A DNA stretch of 64,000 nt from assembly GCF_014451325.2 (NCBI RefSeq), contig NZ_JACSCH020000010.1:1-64000 (forward strand). The letters run 5' to 3'. Shown here piece after piece: positions 33,518 through 43,834 of this stretch. Source of the DNA: Streptomyces sp. CB02980. GTDB taxonomy: Bacteria; Actinomycetota; Actinomycetes; Streptomycetales; Streptomycetaceae. How positions within the stretch are numbered: the first letter of the stretch is position 1; every line of letters begins with the position of its first letter. A program made the translations under genes and the position numbers. A model generated the notes under the pieces. The model saw only the letters and a list, made by a program, of their open reading frames with translations, was not told the origin of the DNA and made no database searches.

Positions 33518-35017
33518 ATGGTCCGCGAACTCACCCATTTCATCGGCGGAAAGCACACCACCGGCACCTCCGGTCTCTTCGCCGACGTGTACGACCCCAA
33601 CACCGGCGCCGTCCAGGCCAGGGTCCCCCTGGCCGGGCGCGCCGACACCGAGACGGCGATCGCCGACGCCGAGGCGGCCCAGCAGGAGTGGGGCCGGTGG
33701 AATCCGCAGCGACGCGCACGCGTCCTGCTGCGCTTCCTCCAACTCGTCGAGGGCGAACGGGACTCCCTCGCCCGGCTGCTCTCCGCCGAACACGGCAAGA
33801 CCGTCGCCGACGCCCACGGCGACCTGCAACGCGGCCTGGAGGTGGTCGAGTTCGCCGCCGGGATCCCGCACCTCCTCAAGGGCGAGTTCACCGACAACGC
33901 GGGCACCGGCATCGACGTGCACTCGCTCCGCAGCCCGCTGGGCGTCGTCGCCGGGATCACCCCCTTCAACTTCCCCGCGATGATCCCGCTGTGGAAAGCC
34001 GCACCAGCCCTGGCATGCGGTAACGCGTTCATCCTCAAGCCGTCCGAGCGCGATCCCTCCGTACCCCTGCGGCTCGCCGAGCTGTTCCTTGAGGCCGGTC
34101 TCCCGCCCGGCGTGTTCAACGTCGTCAACGGCGGCAGGGAAGCCGTCGACACCCTCCTCGAAGACCCCCGCGTCCAGGCCCTCGGCTTCGTCGGCTCCAC
34201 CCCGATCGCCGCGCACATCTACGCCACCGCCGCCGCGCACGGCAAGCGCGCCCAGTGCTTCGGCGGCGCCAAGAACCACATGATCGTGATGCCCGACGCC
34301 GACCTCGACCAGGCCGCCGACGCGCTGATCGGCGCCGGCTACGGCTCCGCCGGCGAGCGCTGCATGGCCATCTCCGTCGCCGTCCCGGTGGGGGAGGAGA
34401 CCGCCGACGCCCTCGTGGCGAAGCTGAAGGAGCGCATCGCGGGCCTGCGCATCGGCACCTCCGACGACCCGGACGCGGACTTCGGTCCCCTCGTGAGCCG
34501 CGACGCCCTGGACCGGGTGAACCGCTACGTCGGCATCGGTGTCGACGAGGGAGCCGAACTCGTCGTGGACGGGCGGGAGTTCACCCTTCCCGGTCATGAG
34601 GCCGGATTCTTCGCCGGGCCCTCGCTCTTCGACCGGGTCACCCCCTCGATGCGGATCCACCAGGAGGAGATCTTCGGCCCCGTCCTGTGCGTCGTACGGG
34701 CCGCCGACTACGAGGAGGCCCTGCGGCTGCCCAGCGAGCACCCGTACGGCAACGGCGTGGCGATCTTCACCCGTGACGGAGACACCGCCCGCGACTTCAC
34801 CCGCCGCGTCAACACCGGCATGGTCGGCGTCAACGTCCCCATCCCGGTCCCCGTGGCGTACCACACCTTCGGCGGCTGGAAGCGCTCCGGCTTCGGCGAC
34901 CTGAACCAGCACGGCCCCGACGCCATCCGCTTCTACACCCGGACCAAGACCGTCACCTCGCGCTGGCCCTCCGGGGTCAAGGAGGGCGCGAGCTTCACCA
35001 TCCCGACGATGGGATGA
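33518..35017 (+). CDS. mmsA: Methylmalonate-semialdehyde dehydrogenase (CoA-acylating)
   Basis: It converts methylmalonate semialdehyde, NAD and CoA to propionyl-CoA, the last step of valine degradation. The 499-aa protein opens with the family motif THFIGGKHTTGTSG, has the NAD-binding strand ITPFNFPAMIPLWKAAPALACGN and the catalytic Cys in YGSAGERCMAISVAV, following GGAKNHMIVMPDADL. The absence of the usual aldehyde dehydrogenase catalytic Glu is a feature of this CoA-dependent subfamily. It is the first of five genes that each overlap the next by 4 nt, and it lies downstream of a cobalamin riboswitch. Confidence 0.95.
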   Translation: MVRELTHFIGGKHTTGTSGLFADVYDPNTGAVQARVPLAGRADTETAIADAEAAQQEWGRWNPQRRARVLLRFLQLVEGERDSLARLLSAEHGKTVADAHGDLQRGLEVVEFAAGIPHLLKGEFTDNAGTGIDVHSLRSPLGVVAGITPFNFPAMIPLWKAAPALACGNAFILKPSERDPSVPLRLAELFLEAGLPPGVFNVVNGGREAVDTLLEDPRVQALGFVGSTPIAAHIYATAAAHGKRAQCFGGAKNHMIVMPDADLDQAADALIGAGYGSAGERCMAISVAVPVGEETADALVAKLKERIAGLRIGTSDDPDADFGPLVSRDALDRVNRYVGIGVDEGAELVVDGREFTLPGHEAGFFAGPSLFDRVTPSMRIHQEEIFGPVLCVVRAADYEEALRLPSEHPYGNGVAIFTRDGDTARDFTRRVNTGMVGVNVPIPVPVAYHTFGGWKRSGFGDLNQHGPDAIRFYTRTKTVTSRWPSGVKEGASFTIPTMG

Positions 35018-36165
35018 GCGCCGTGACCACCCTCACCGAGGACCAGCTCGCCCTCGCCGAAGTCACCCTGGACTTCGCCCAGGAGCAGCTCGCCCCGCAC
35101 GCCGTGGCCTGGGACCAGGACAAGCACTTCCCCGTCGACGTCATCCGCGGGGCCGCCGCGCTCGGCCTCGGCGGCGTCTACGTACGGGAGGAGCACGGCG
35201 GTTCCGGACTCACCCGGGCCGACGGGGTCCTCGTCTTCGAGACCCTGGCGACCGGCTGCCCCTCCATCGCCGGCTACCTCTCCATCCACAACATGGTCGC
35301 CTGGATGATCGACCGGTACGGAGACCCCGCCCAGCGTGCCCGGTGGCTGCCCGGCCTCTGCTCCGCCGAGACCCTGGGCAGTTACTGCCTCACCGAACCC
35401 GGCGCGGGCTCGGACGCCGCCGCGCTGCGCTCCCGCGCCGAACAGGACGGCGGGCACTACGTCCTGACCGGAGTGAAGCAGTTCATCTCCGGCGCCGGTG
35501 TCTCCGACGTGTACATCGTCCTCGCCCGCACCGGTGGGGACGGCCCCCGCGGGATCTCCGCCTTCGTCGTCGAACGCGGCGACCCGGGAGTCTCCTTCGG
35601 CGCCGACGAACGCAAGATGGGCTGGAACGCCCAGCCCACCCGCCAGGTGGTCCTCGACGGCGTGCGGATCCCCGCCGACCGGCGCCTCGGCGCCGAGGGC
35701 GAGGGCTTCCGCATCGCCATGCACGGTCTCAACGGAGGCCGCCTCGGCATCGCCGCCTGCTCCCTCGGCGGCGCCCGAAGCGCACTCGACCGCAGCCTCA
35801 CCCACCTCGCCGACCGCGAGGCCTTCGGCGCACGGCTGCTCGACGCCCAGGCCCTGCAGTTCCGGCTGGCCGACATGGCCACCGAACTGACGGCCGCCCG
35901 CGCGCTGGTACGGCAGGCCGCCGAGGCCCTCGACCGGGGCGACCCGCAGGCGGTCCAGCTCTGCGCCATGGCCAAGCGGTTCGCCACCGACACCGGGTTC
36001 TCCGTCGCCGACCGGGCGCTGCAACTCCACGGCGGCTACGGCTACTTGAGCGAGTACGGCATCGAGAAGATCGTCCGGGACCTGCGGGTCCACCGGATCC
36101 TGGAAGGAACCAACGAGATCATGAACGTCATCGTCGCCCGCGGCCTGACGGAGCACCTGCGATGA
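35014..36165 (+). CDS. Acyl-CoA dehydrogenase, probably isobutyryl-CoA dehydrogenase
   Basis: A 383-aa flavoprotein. Visible: substrate motif YCLTEPGAGSDAAAL, FISGAGVSDVYIVLARTG, KMGWNAQPTRQVVLDGVRIP, GRLGIAACSLGGA, and LQLHGGYGYLSEYGIEKIVRDLRVHRILEGTNEIMN with the catalytic Glu near the end. The operon context (all other steps of valine catabolism) points to isobutyryl-CoA as substrate. The start overlaps the mmsA stop. Confidence 0.93.
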   Translation: MSAVTTLTEDQLALAEVTLDFAQEQLAPHAVAWDQDKHFPVDVIRGAAALGLGGVYVREEHGGSGLTRADGVLVFETLATGCPSIAGYLSIHNMVAWMIDRYGDPAQRARWLPGLCSAETLGSYCLTEPGAGSDAAALRSRAEQDGGHYVLTGVKQFISGAGVSDVYIVLARTGGDGPRGISAFVVERGDPGVSFGADERKMGWNAQPTRQVVLDGVRIPADRRLGAEGEGFRIAMHGLNGGRLGIAACSLGGARSALDRSLTHLADREAFGARLLDAQALQFRLADMATELTAARALVRQAAEALDRGDPQAVQLCAMAKRFATDTGFSVADRALQLHGGYGYLSEYGIEKIVRDLRVHRILEGTNEIMNVIVARGLTEHLR

Positions 36166-37298
36166 CCGGCGACCACGCGACCGGGAGCGAGCCGACCGGG
36201 AACGAGCCGACCGGGAGCGACCCGACCGGCGACGAGCAGGTCGTCGTCCGTGTCGAAGGGCGGACGGGCCGGCTGATCCTCAATCGCCCCGAGGCCCTGA
36301 ACGCGCTCAGTCATGGCATGGTGCTGCGGATCGAGGAGGCCCTCACCGCCTGGCGGGACGATCCCGCCGTCGAGGCGGTCGTGATCTCCGGGGCCGGGGA
36401 ACGCGGACTGTGCGCGGGCGGCGACATCCGCGCCATCTACGAGGACGCCCGGGCCGGCGGTACGGAATCCGCCGGCTTCTGGCGGGACGAGTACCGGCTC
36501 AACGCCCTGATCGCCCGCTACCCCAAGCCGTACGTCGCCCTCATGGACGGCATCGTGATGGGCGGGGGCGTCGGCGTCTCGGCCCACGGCACCGTACGGA
36601 TCGTCACCGAACGTTCCCGCGTCGCCATGCCCGAGACGGGAATCGGCTTCGTCCCCGACGTCGGCGGCACCTACCTCCTCGCGCTGGCGCCCGGCGAGCT
36701 GGGCACCCACCTGGCCCTGACCGGGACGGCCGTCGGCGCCGCCGACGCCCTGCTCTGCGGCCTCGCCGACCACTTCGTACCGTCCGAGCGGCTCGACCGG
36801 TTGACGGCAGGGCTCGCGCGGGCGTCCGTGCACGACGCCCTGGCGGCACACGTCGGGCAGGCGCCGCCCGGGCGACTGGCCTCCCACCGCGACTGGATCG
36901 ACCACTGCTACGCCGCCGACACGGTCGAGCAGATCGTGGACCGGCTCCTCACGAGCGGCGTGCCGGCCGCCAAGGAGGCGGCCGCCACTCTGGCCGCCAA
37001 GTCCCCGACCTCCCTCAAGGTCACGCTGACCGCCTTGCGCCGGGCCCGTGGGCTCGGCCCGCTGGAGCGGGTCCTCGAACAGGAGTACCGGGTCTCGTGC
37101 GCGGCGCTGACCGCGCCCGACCTGGTCGAGGGCATCCGGGCCCAGGTCATCGACAAGGACCGCGATCCCCGCTGGTCGCCCGCCGCCCTCGCCGACGTCA
37201 CCGGAGAGGACGTGGCGCGGTACTTCGCCCCACTCGGCGCCGACCGCGAACTGCGGCTTCCCGCCGTCACCGACTCGTTCCAGGAGGTGCCCTGGTGA
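36162..37298 (+). CDS. 3-hydroxyisobutyryl-CoA hydrolase-type crotonase
   Basis: A 378-aa crotonase-fold protein, longer than the ~260-aa hydratases, with HIBCH hallmarks: RLILNRPEALNALSHGMV, ERGLCAGGDIRAIYEDA, DGIVMGGGVGVSAHG, MPETGIGFVPDVGGTYLL and the C-terminal KSPTSLKVTLTALRRARGLGPLERVLEQEYR. It would release 3-hydroxyisobutyrate from its CoA ester. The first ~20 residues are a TGSEPTGNEPTGSDPTGDE repeat not expected in the family; the catalytic core starts at VVVRVEGR. Overlaps of 4 nt on both sides. Confidence 0.92.
   Translation: MTGDHATGSEPTGNEPTGSDPTGDEQVVVRVEGRTGRLILNRPEALNALSHGMVLRIEEALTAWRDDPAVEAVVISGAGERGLCAGGDIRAIYEDARAGGTESAGFWRDEYRLNALIARYPKPYVALMDGIVMGGGVGVSAHGTVRIVTERSRVAMPETGIGFVPDVGGTYLLALAPGELGTHLALTGTAVGAADALLCGLADHFVPSERLDRLTAGLARASVHDALAAHVGQAPPGRLASHRDWIDHCYAADTVEQIVDRLLTSGVPAAKEAAATLAAKSPTSLKVTLTALRRARGLGPLERVLEQEYRVSCAALTAPDLVEGIRAQVIDKDRDPRWSPAALADVTGEDVARYFAPLGADRELRLPAVTDSFQEVPW
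36180..36237. repeat. 15-bp tandem repeat at the 5' end of the hydrolase gene
   Basis: Nearly four copies of a 15-bp unit (ACCGGGAGCGAGCCG) encode TGSEP/TGNEP/TGSDP at the protein's N-terminus. The in-frame unit makes length variation tolerable. No functional motif is seen. Confidence 0.8.
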
Positions 37299-38215
37299 CC
37301 ACCGTCATCGCCTTCGTCGGCCTCGGCCGCATGGGCGGCCCGATGGCCGCCAACCTGGTCGCCGCCGGCCACCGCGTCCTCGGCTTCGATCTCGTCCCCG
37401 AGGCGCTGGCCACCGCCTCCGCGACCGGGGTGGAGGCGGCGGAGTCCGCCGTCGCGGCCGCCGCCGTCGCGGACGTGGTCATCACCATGCTGCCCGCGGG
37501 ACGCCATGTCCTCGCCCTCTACGGGGACCAGGGCCTCCTCGCGGCCGCGAGGCCGGGCACGCTGTTCATCGACTGCTCCACCATCGACGTCGCCGACGCG
37601 CGCGCCGCCCACGAGGCGGCGGCCGCCGCCGGGCACCGCGCCCTGGACGCCCCCGTCTCCGGCGGGGTGGTGGGCGCCGAGTCCGCCACCCTCACCTTCA
37701 TGGCCGGCGGGGGAGAGGCGGAGTTCGCCCGGGCGGAACCGCTGCTGGCCGTCATGGGCAGGAGGGTCGTGCACTGCGGAGACGCGGGCGCCGGCCAGGC
37801 CGCCAAGATCTGCAACAACATGATCCTCGGCATCTCGATGATCGCCGTCAGCGAGGCCTTCGTCCTCGGTGAGAGCCTCGGTCTTTCGCACCAGGCGCTC
37901 TACGACGTCGCCTCCACCGCCTCCGGTCAGTGCTGGGCGCTCACCACCAACTGCCCCGTCCCCGGGCCCGTTCCGGCGAGCCCGGCCAACCGGGACTACC
38001 GCCCCGGGTTCGCGGCCCCGCTCATGGCCAAGGACCTGGGACTCGCCGCCGACGCCCTGCGCACCGCCGGAATCGACGCCGGGCTCGGCGCGCGCGCCGC
38101 CGAGCTGTACGCCGCCTTCGCGGCGGGCGACGGCGCGGCCCAGGACTTCTCCGGCATCGTCCACGTCCTCCGCGACACGGCCGCGGAAGCACCGAAGGGA
38201 ACGACCACCGCATGA
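37295..38215 (+). CDS. mmsB: 3-hydroxyisobutyrate dehydrogenase
   Basis: A 306-aa NAD-dependent dehydrogenase oxidising 3-hydroxyisobutyrate to methylmalonate semialdehyde. The N-terminal IAFVGLGRMGGPMAANL is the dinucleotide motif, DAPVSGGVVGAESATL the substrate motif, and the catalytic Lys lies in GQAAKICNNMILGISM. The GTG start overlaps the preceding stop (GTGA) and has AGGAGG 7 nt upstream. Confidence 0.94.
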   Translation: MTTVIAFVGLGRMGGPMAANLVAAGHRVLGFDLVPEALATASATGVEAAESAVAAAAVADVVITMLPAGRHVLALYGDQGLLAAARPGTLFIDCSTIDVADARAAHEAAAAAGHRALDAPVSGGVVGAESATLTFMAGGGEAEFARAEPLLAVMGRRVVHCGDAGAGQAAKICNNMILGISMIAVSEAFVLGESLGLSHQALYDVASTASGQCWALTTNCPVPGPVPASPANRDYRPGFAAPLMAKDLGLAADALRTAGIDAGLGARAAELYAAFAAGDGAAQDFSGIVHVLRDTAAEAPKGTTTA

Positions 38216-38997
38216 CCGGGACCGACTACGAAACGATCACCGTCGAGCGTACGGGCGGCCGCACCGCGCTGCTCACGCTGAACCGGCCGAAAGCGCTCAA
38301 CGCCCTCAACCTCCAGGTCATGCACGAGGTCGTGGCCGCCACCGAGGCCCTCGACCGGGACCCGGACATCGGCTGCATCGTCCTCACCGGCTCCCCGAAG
38401 GCCTTCGCGGCCGGCGCGGACATCAAGGAGATGCAGCCCCAGGGGTACATGGACATGTACCTCACCGACTGGTTCACCGCCTGGGACCGGCTCGGCAACC
38501 TCCGCACGCCCACCGTCGCGGCCGTCTCCGGCTACGCCCTGGGCGGCGGCTGCGAGCTGGCCATGCTCTGCGACATCCTCCTCGCCTCCGACACGGCCGT
38601 CTTCGGCCAGCCCGAGATCAAGCTGGGCGTGATCCCGGGCATCGGCGGCTCCCAGCGGCTCACCCGCGCGGTCGGCAAGGCCAAGGCCATGGAACTCTGC
38701 CTGACGGGCCGCACCATGGACGCCGTCGAGGCCGAACGGGCCGGTCTGGTCTCCCGTGTCGTCCCGGCCGACACCCTCCTCCCGGAGGCCCTCGCGGTCG
38801 CCGAGACCGTCGCCGGGATGTCGAAGCCGGTCGCCATGATGGCCAAGGAGGCCGTCGACCGGGCCTTCGAGACCACCCTGGCCGAGGGCGTCCGCTTCGA
38901 ACGCCGGCTGTTCCACGCGGTGTTCGCGACGGCCGACCAGAAGGAGGGCATGTCCGCCTTCGTGGACAAGCGGCGCCCCGACTTCACCCACCGCTGA
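38212..38997 (+). CDS. Enoyl-CoA hydratase (probably methacrylyl-CoA hydratase)
   Basis: A 261-aa crotonase. The oxyanion motif AFAAGADIKEM carries one conserved acidic position and GQPEIKLGVIPGIGGSQRL the second catalytic Glu; SGYALGGGCELAML is the CoA-binding helix. It completes the set of valine catabolism enzymes (hydration of methacrylyl-CoA), though short-chain hydratases are broad. Last gene of the operon; a strong terminator follows 13 nt later. Confidence 0.93.
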   Translation: MTGTDYETITVERTGGRTALLTLNRPKALNALNLQVMHEVVAATEALDRDPDIGCIVLTGSPKAFAAGADIKEMQPQGYMDMYLTDWFTAWDRLGNLRTPTVAAVSGYALGGGCELAMLCDILLASDTAVFGQPEIKLGVIPGIGGSQRLTRAVGKAKAMELCLTGRTMDAVEAERAGLVSRVVPADTLLPEALAVAETVAGMSKPVAMMAKEAVDRAFETTLAEGVRFERRLFHAVFATADQKEGMSAFVDKRRPDFTHR

Positions 38998-39010
38998 CGG
39001 TCGGATGCGT

Positions 39011-39045
39011 GTCCTGGCCGGGCGCCGTCGGCGCCCGGCCAGGAC
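39011..39045. terminator. Strong bidirectional terminator between valine operon and metE
   Basis: A perfect 16-bp stem (GTCCTGGCCGGGCGCC and its complement) with a 3-nt loop stands between the convergent hydratase and metE genes, within 14 nt of one stop and 9 nt of the other. Confidence 0.93.
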
Positions 39046-39053
39046 CCACGGGA

Positions 39054-41378
39054 TCAGGACCTCTCGGAGGCCAGTTCCGCGCGCACCTCACGGGCGGCTG
39101 CGACGAGGTTCTCCAGCGAGGCCCGGGTCTCGGGCCAGCCACGGGTCTTCAGACCGCAGTCGGGGTTGACCCACAGGCGCTCGGCGGGGATGGCCTCGAG
39201 GCCCTTGCGGAGGAGGGCGGCCGCCTCCCCGGTGCCGGGGACGCGCGGGGAGTGGATGTCCCAGACGCCGGGGCCGGCCTCGCGCGGATAGCCGTGCTCG
39301 GCGAGTTCGTCGGCGACCTGCATGTGGGAGCGGGCCGCCTCCAGGCTGATGACGTCCGCGTCGAGGTCGTCGATCGCCCGGACGATGTCCCCGAACTCGG
39401 CGTAGCACATGTGGGTGTGGATCTGGGTGTCCGGCCGCACACCGCTGGTGGTGAGGCGGAAGGACTCCGTGGCCCAGGCCAGATAGGCGGCGTGCTCGGC
39501 GGCCCGCAGCGGCAGCGTCTCGCGCAGGGCCGGTTCGTCGACCTGGATCACCGGAGTCCCGGCCGCCTCCAGGTCGTTGACCTCGTCGCGCAGGGCGAGC
39601 GCCACCTGCCGCGCGGTGTCCCCGAGCGGCTGGTCGTCCCGTACGAAGGACCAGGCGAGCATGGTCACCGGACCGGTCAGCATGCCCTTGACCGGCTTCG
39701 AGGTCTGCGCCTGGGAGTACGTCGTCCAGCGCACGGTCATCGGGTCGGGGCGGGAGATGTCCCCGGCCAGGACCGGGGGCCGGACGTAGCGGGTGCCGTA
39801 CGACTGGACCCAGCCGTGCTCGGTAGCCAGGTAGCCGGTGAGCTGCTCGGCGAAGTACTGCACCATGTCGTTGCGTTCGGGCTCGCCGTGCACCAGGACG
39901 TCGATCCCCGTCTTCTCCTGGAAGGAGAGGACCTCGCGGATCTCGTCCTTGATCCGCTCCTCGTAACCGGCGGCGTCGATCCGGCCGGCCCGCAGATCGG
40001 CCCGCGCGACGCGCAGCTCGCTCGTCTGCGGGAACGAACCGATGGTCGTCGTCGGCAGCAGCGGAAGGCCCAGTTGGGCCCGCTGGGCCGCGGTCCGCAC
40101 CGCGTAGGGCTGCGAGCGCCGCCCGTCGGCGTCGGTGACGGCGGCGGCACGGGCCCGCACGGCGGGGTCCCGGGTGAGGGCGGAGCCGGTGCGGGATGCC
40201 AGGTCGGCGCGGTTCGCGGCGAGTTCCGCCGTGATGCCGTCCGTGCCCTGGGCGAGCCCGCGCGCCAGGACGGCGATCTCCGCGGTCTTCTGCCGGGCGA
40301 AGGCGAGCCAGCGGGCGATCTGCGGATCGATGCCCCGCTCGGCGGCCGCGTCCAGCGGCACGTGCAGAAGGGAGCAGGAGGCGGCGACGTCCACCTGATC
40401 GGCGAGCCCGAGGAGCGTACCGAGGGTCCCCAGGGACTTCTGGTAGTCGTTGATCCAGATGTTGCGTCCGTTGACGACGCCCGCCACCAGGCGCTTGCCG
40501 GGCAGCCCGCCGACGGCGGCGAGGTCTTCCAGGTTGGCGGCGCCCGATTCCGTGAAGTCGAGGGCGAGCCCTTCGACCGGTGCCTTGGCCAGCACGCCCA
40601 GAGCGTCTCCGAGCCGCCCGAAATAGGAGGCGACGAGCAGCTTCGGACGGTCGGTGGCGCCGCCCAGGTCGCGGTAGGTACGGGCGGCGGCGTTGAGCTC
40701 GGCCGGGGTCCGGTCCTGGACCAGCGCGGGCTCGTCCAGCTGCACCCACTCGGCCCCGGCCGCGCGGAGATCGGCGAGCACCTCCGCGTACACCGGCAGC
40801 AGCCGGTCCAGCAGGGTCAGCGGCTCGAAGTCCGGGGCCACACCCTGCGCGGGCTTGGCGAGCAGCAGGTAGGTGACGGGGCCCACGAGCACCGGGCGGG
40901 CGGAGTGGCCGAGCGCGAGGGCCTCCTTCAGCTCGGCGACCTGCTTGCGGGAGTCGGCGGTGAAGACGGTGTCGGGTCCGAGTTCGGGCACCAGGTAGTG
41001 GTAGTTCGTGTCGAACCACTTGGTCATCTCCAGCGGCGCGACGTCCTGGGTGCCGCGGGCCATCGCGAAGTACCCGTCGAGCGCGTCCGCCTCGACGGCC
41101 GCACGGTGCCGGTCGGGGACGGCGCCCACCATCACGCTGGTGTCCAGGACGTGGTCGTAGTACGAGAAGTCGCCGGTCGGCACCTCGTGGAGGCCGGCCT
41201 CGGTCAGCTGCCGCCAGCTCGACCGGCGCAGCTCGGCCGCGGTCTCCCGGAGCGCGCCGGCGTCGACGCGGCCCTTCCAGTACCCCTCGACGGCCTTCTT
41301 CAGTTCGCGGTTCTCCCCCTGGCGGGGGTACCCGTACACGGTGGCTCGTGCTGCCGCGGCCGCGGGCTTCGGTGTCAC
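39054..41378 (-). CDS. metE: Cobalamin-independent methionine synthase
   Basis: It transfers the methyl group of 5-methyltetrahydropteroyl-triglutamate to homocysteine. The 774-aa enzyme has the usual duplicated barrels. The zinc ligands are in HMCYAEFGD and NPDCGLKTRGW, with MLTGPVTMLAWSF and TTTIGSFPQTSELR before them. The GTG at 41378 gives the family start TPKPAAAAARATVYGYPRQGENRELKKAVEGYW and has GGAG 6 nt upstream. It is preceded by a cobalamin riboswitch on the same strand, the classical arrangement that shuts off MetE when B12 is available for MetH. Confidence 0.97.
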   Translation of the reverse strand: MTPKPAAAAARATVYGYPRQGENRELKKAVEGYWKGRVDAGALRETAAELRRSSWRQLTEAGLHEVPTGDFSYYDHVLDTSVMVGAVPDRHRAAVEADALDGYFAMARGTQDVAPLEMTKWFDTNYHYLVPELGPDTVFTADSRKQVAELKEALALGHSARPVLVGPVTYLLLAKPAQGVAPDFEPLTLLDRLLPVYAEVLADLRAAGAEWVQLDEPALVQDRTPAELNAAARTYRDLGGATDRPKLLVASYFGRLGDALGVLAKAPVEGLALDFTESGAANLEDLAAVGGLPGKRLVAGVVNGRNIWINDYQKSLGTLGTLLGLADQVDVAASCSLLHVPLDAAAERGIDPQIARWLAFARQKTAEIAVLARGLAQGTDGITAELAANRADLASRTGSALTRDPAVRARAAAVTDADGRRSQPYAVRTAAQRAQLGLPLLPTTTIGSFPQTSELRVARADLRAGRIDAAGYEERIKDEIREVLSFQEKTGIDVLVHGEPERNDMVQYFAEQLTGYLATEHGWVQSYGTRYVRPPVLAGDISRPDPMTVRWTTYSQAQTSKPVKGMLTGPVTMLAWSFVRDDQPLGDTARQVALALRDEVNDLEAAGTPVIQVDEPALRETLPLRAAEHAAYLAWATESFRLTTSGVRPDTQIHTHMCYAEFGDIVRAIDDLDADVISLEAARSHMQVADELAEHGYPREAGPGVWDIHSPRVPGTGEAAALLRKGLEAIPAERLWVNPDCGLKTRGWPETRASLENLVAAAREVRAELASERS

Positions 41379-41554
41379 GGAACTCTCCTTCGCGAGATGT
41401 GTCCTGAGCGCCCCGGAGACGGGACGCGGACGCGAAGGAACGGACAGACCAGCGGACCACGATGCGGGGATGCCGCACGTGCCGCTCGATATGCGCGCCG
41501 ACCCGCCCACGAGGTCACCGGGATCTCCGCACACGGAATGGTCCGCGCGCGGGC

Positions 41555-41720
41555 AACGGGCAGGTCTTCGGACTCGCGGGCACGCTCTCCGGATGCGACC
41601 GGAGGACACCTACTGGCCGTCGCTTCCCAGACCCGTCCGGGCCCAGTGCGTATGACGGCGGTCGTTCCCGCTCACCGCTGCGGGGCAGTCCCGGATTCCC
41701 ACCGGGTTCCCTCTTACGAC
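41555..41720 (-). promoter_or_regulatory. Cobalamin riboswitch of metE
   Basis: Read on the minus strand, the leader begins with GAGGGAACCCGGTGGGAATC, continues with GGGACTGCCCCGCAGCGGTG, and ends with the B12 box AGTCCGAAGACCTGCC at 41559-41574. The aptamer lies ~180 nt upstream of the metE GTG. The remaining leader between the B12 box and the ribosome binding site should contain the expression platform. Confidence 0.95.
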
Positions 41721-41847
41721 GCATCCCGCCTGGCGGACGGGGCGAACCAGCTGCACGGCCACCTTAGGCGGACGAACGCCGACCGCACACCCCTGACCGC
41801 ATACCGGAACGCGACGGGCGCACTTCGGCCACCCGTGGGTCGGCCGC

Positions 41848-41880
41848 TTGCCGGACGGTTGCCGGACGGTTGCCGGACGG
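41848..41880. repeat. Three perfect 11-bp tandem repeats
   Basis: TTGCCGGACGG occurs three times without a gap, between the upstream end of the metE leader and the stop of the zinc-finger gene. Its phase and position suggest neither coding nor terminator function. Confidence 0.75.
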
Positions 41881-41897
41881 ACGGGCGTCGGCGGCCC

Positions 41898-42247
41898 TCA
41901 GCGGTGGAGGTGCTGCTGCCAGTCCTGTGGGACGCGGGCGGCCGGGCCCGGGGCAGGCTGGTCGGCAGGGTGGCCGTCCGGCGGGGCCAGTGCGGGGCCG
42001 GCGTCGTACAGGTCGTCCGTGGCGTAGTTCCAGAACCAGCTCTCGCCCGGCTCGTAGCTCTGGACGAGGGGATGCCCGGTGGACTTCCAGTGCGCGGTGG
42101 CGTGCTGGGCCGGGGAGGAGTCGCAGCAGCCGATGTGACCGCACTGTGCGCAGCGCCGCAGGTGGAACCACCAGCCGCCCACCGTGTCGCAGTCCCCGCA
42201 GCCGGGGCCGCTGGGCGGGACGCTGGGGTCGATTCCGTCGATCTCGG

Positions 42248-42251
<4 letters not shown>
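41898..42251 (-). CDS. UBP-type zinc finger protein
   Basis: A 117-aa protein with the ZnF-UBP ligand pattern: GCGDCDTVGGWWFHLRRC, CAQCGHIGCCDSS, HATAHWKSTGHPLVQSYEPGE. In eukaryotes this fold binds the ubiquitin C-terminus; in actinobacteria it is common as a small partner of redox-signalling genes, without known ligand. It is the third gene of an operon with the kinase and the receiver-reductase fusion, with an ATGA overlap. Confidence 0.87.

Positions 42252-43830
<1,579 letters not shown>

Positions 43831-43834
<4 letters not shown>

Noticed and set aside
41848..41880. Tandem 11-bp repeats as a regulatory iteron cluster
   Set aside because: Only three copies in a short gap upstream of the metE leader and downstream of another gene; no replication or regulator gene nearby.
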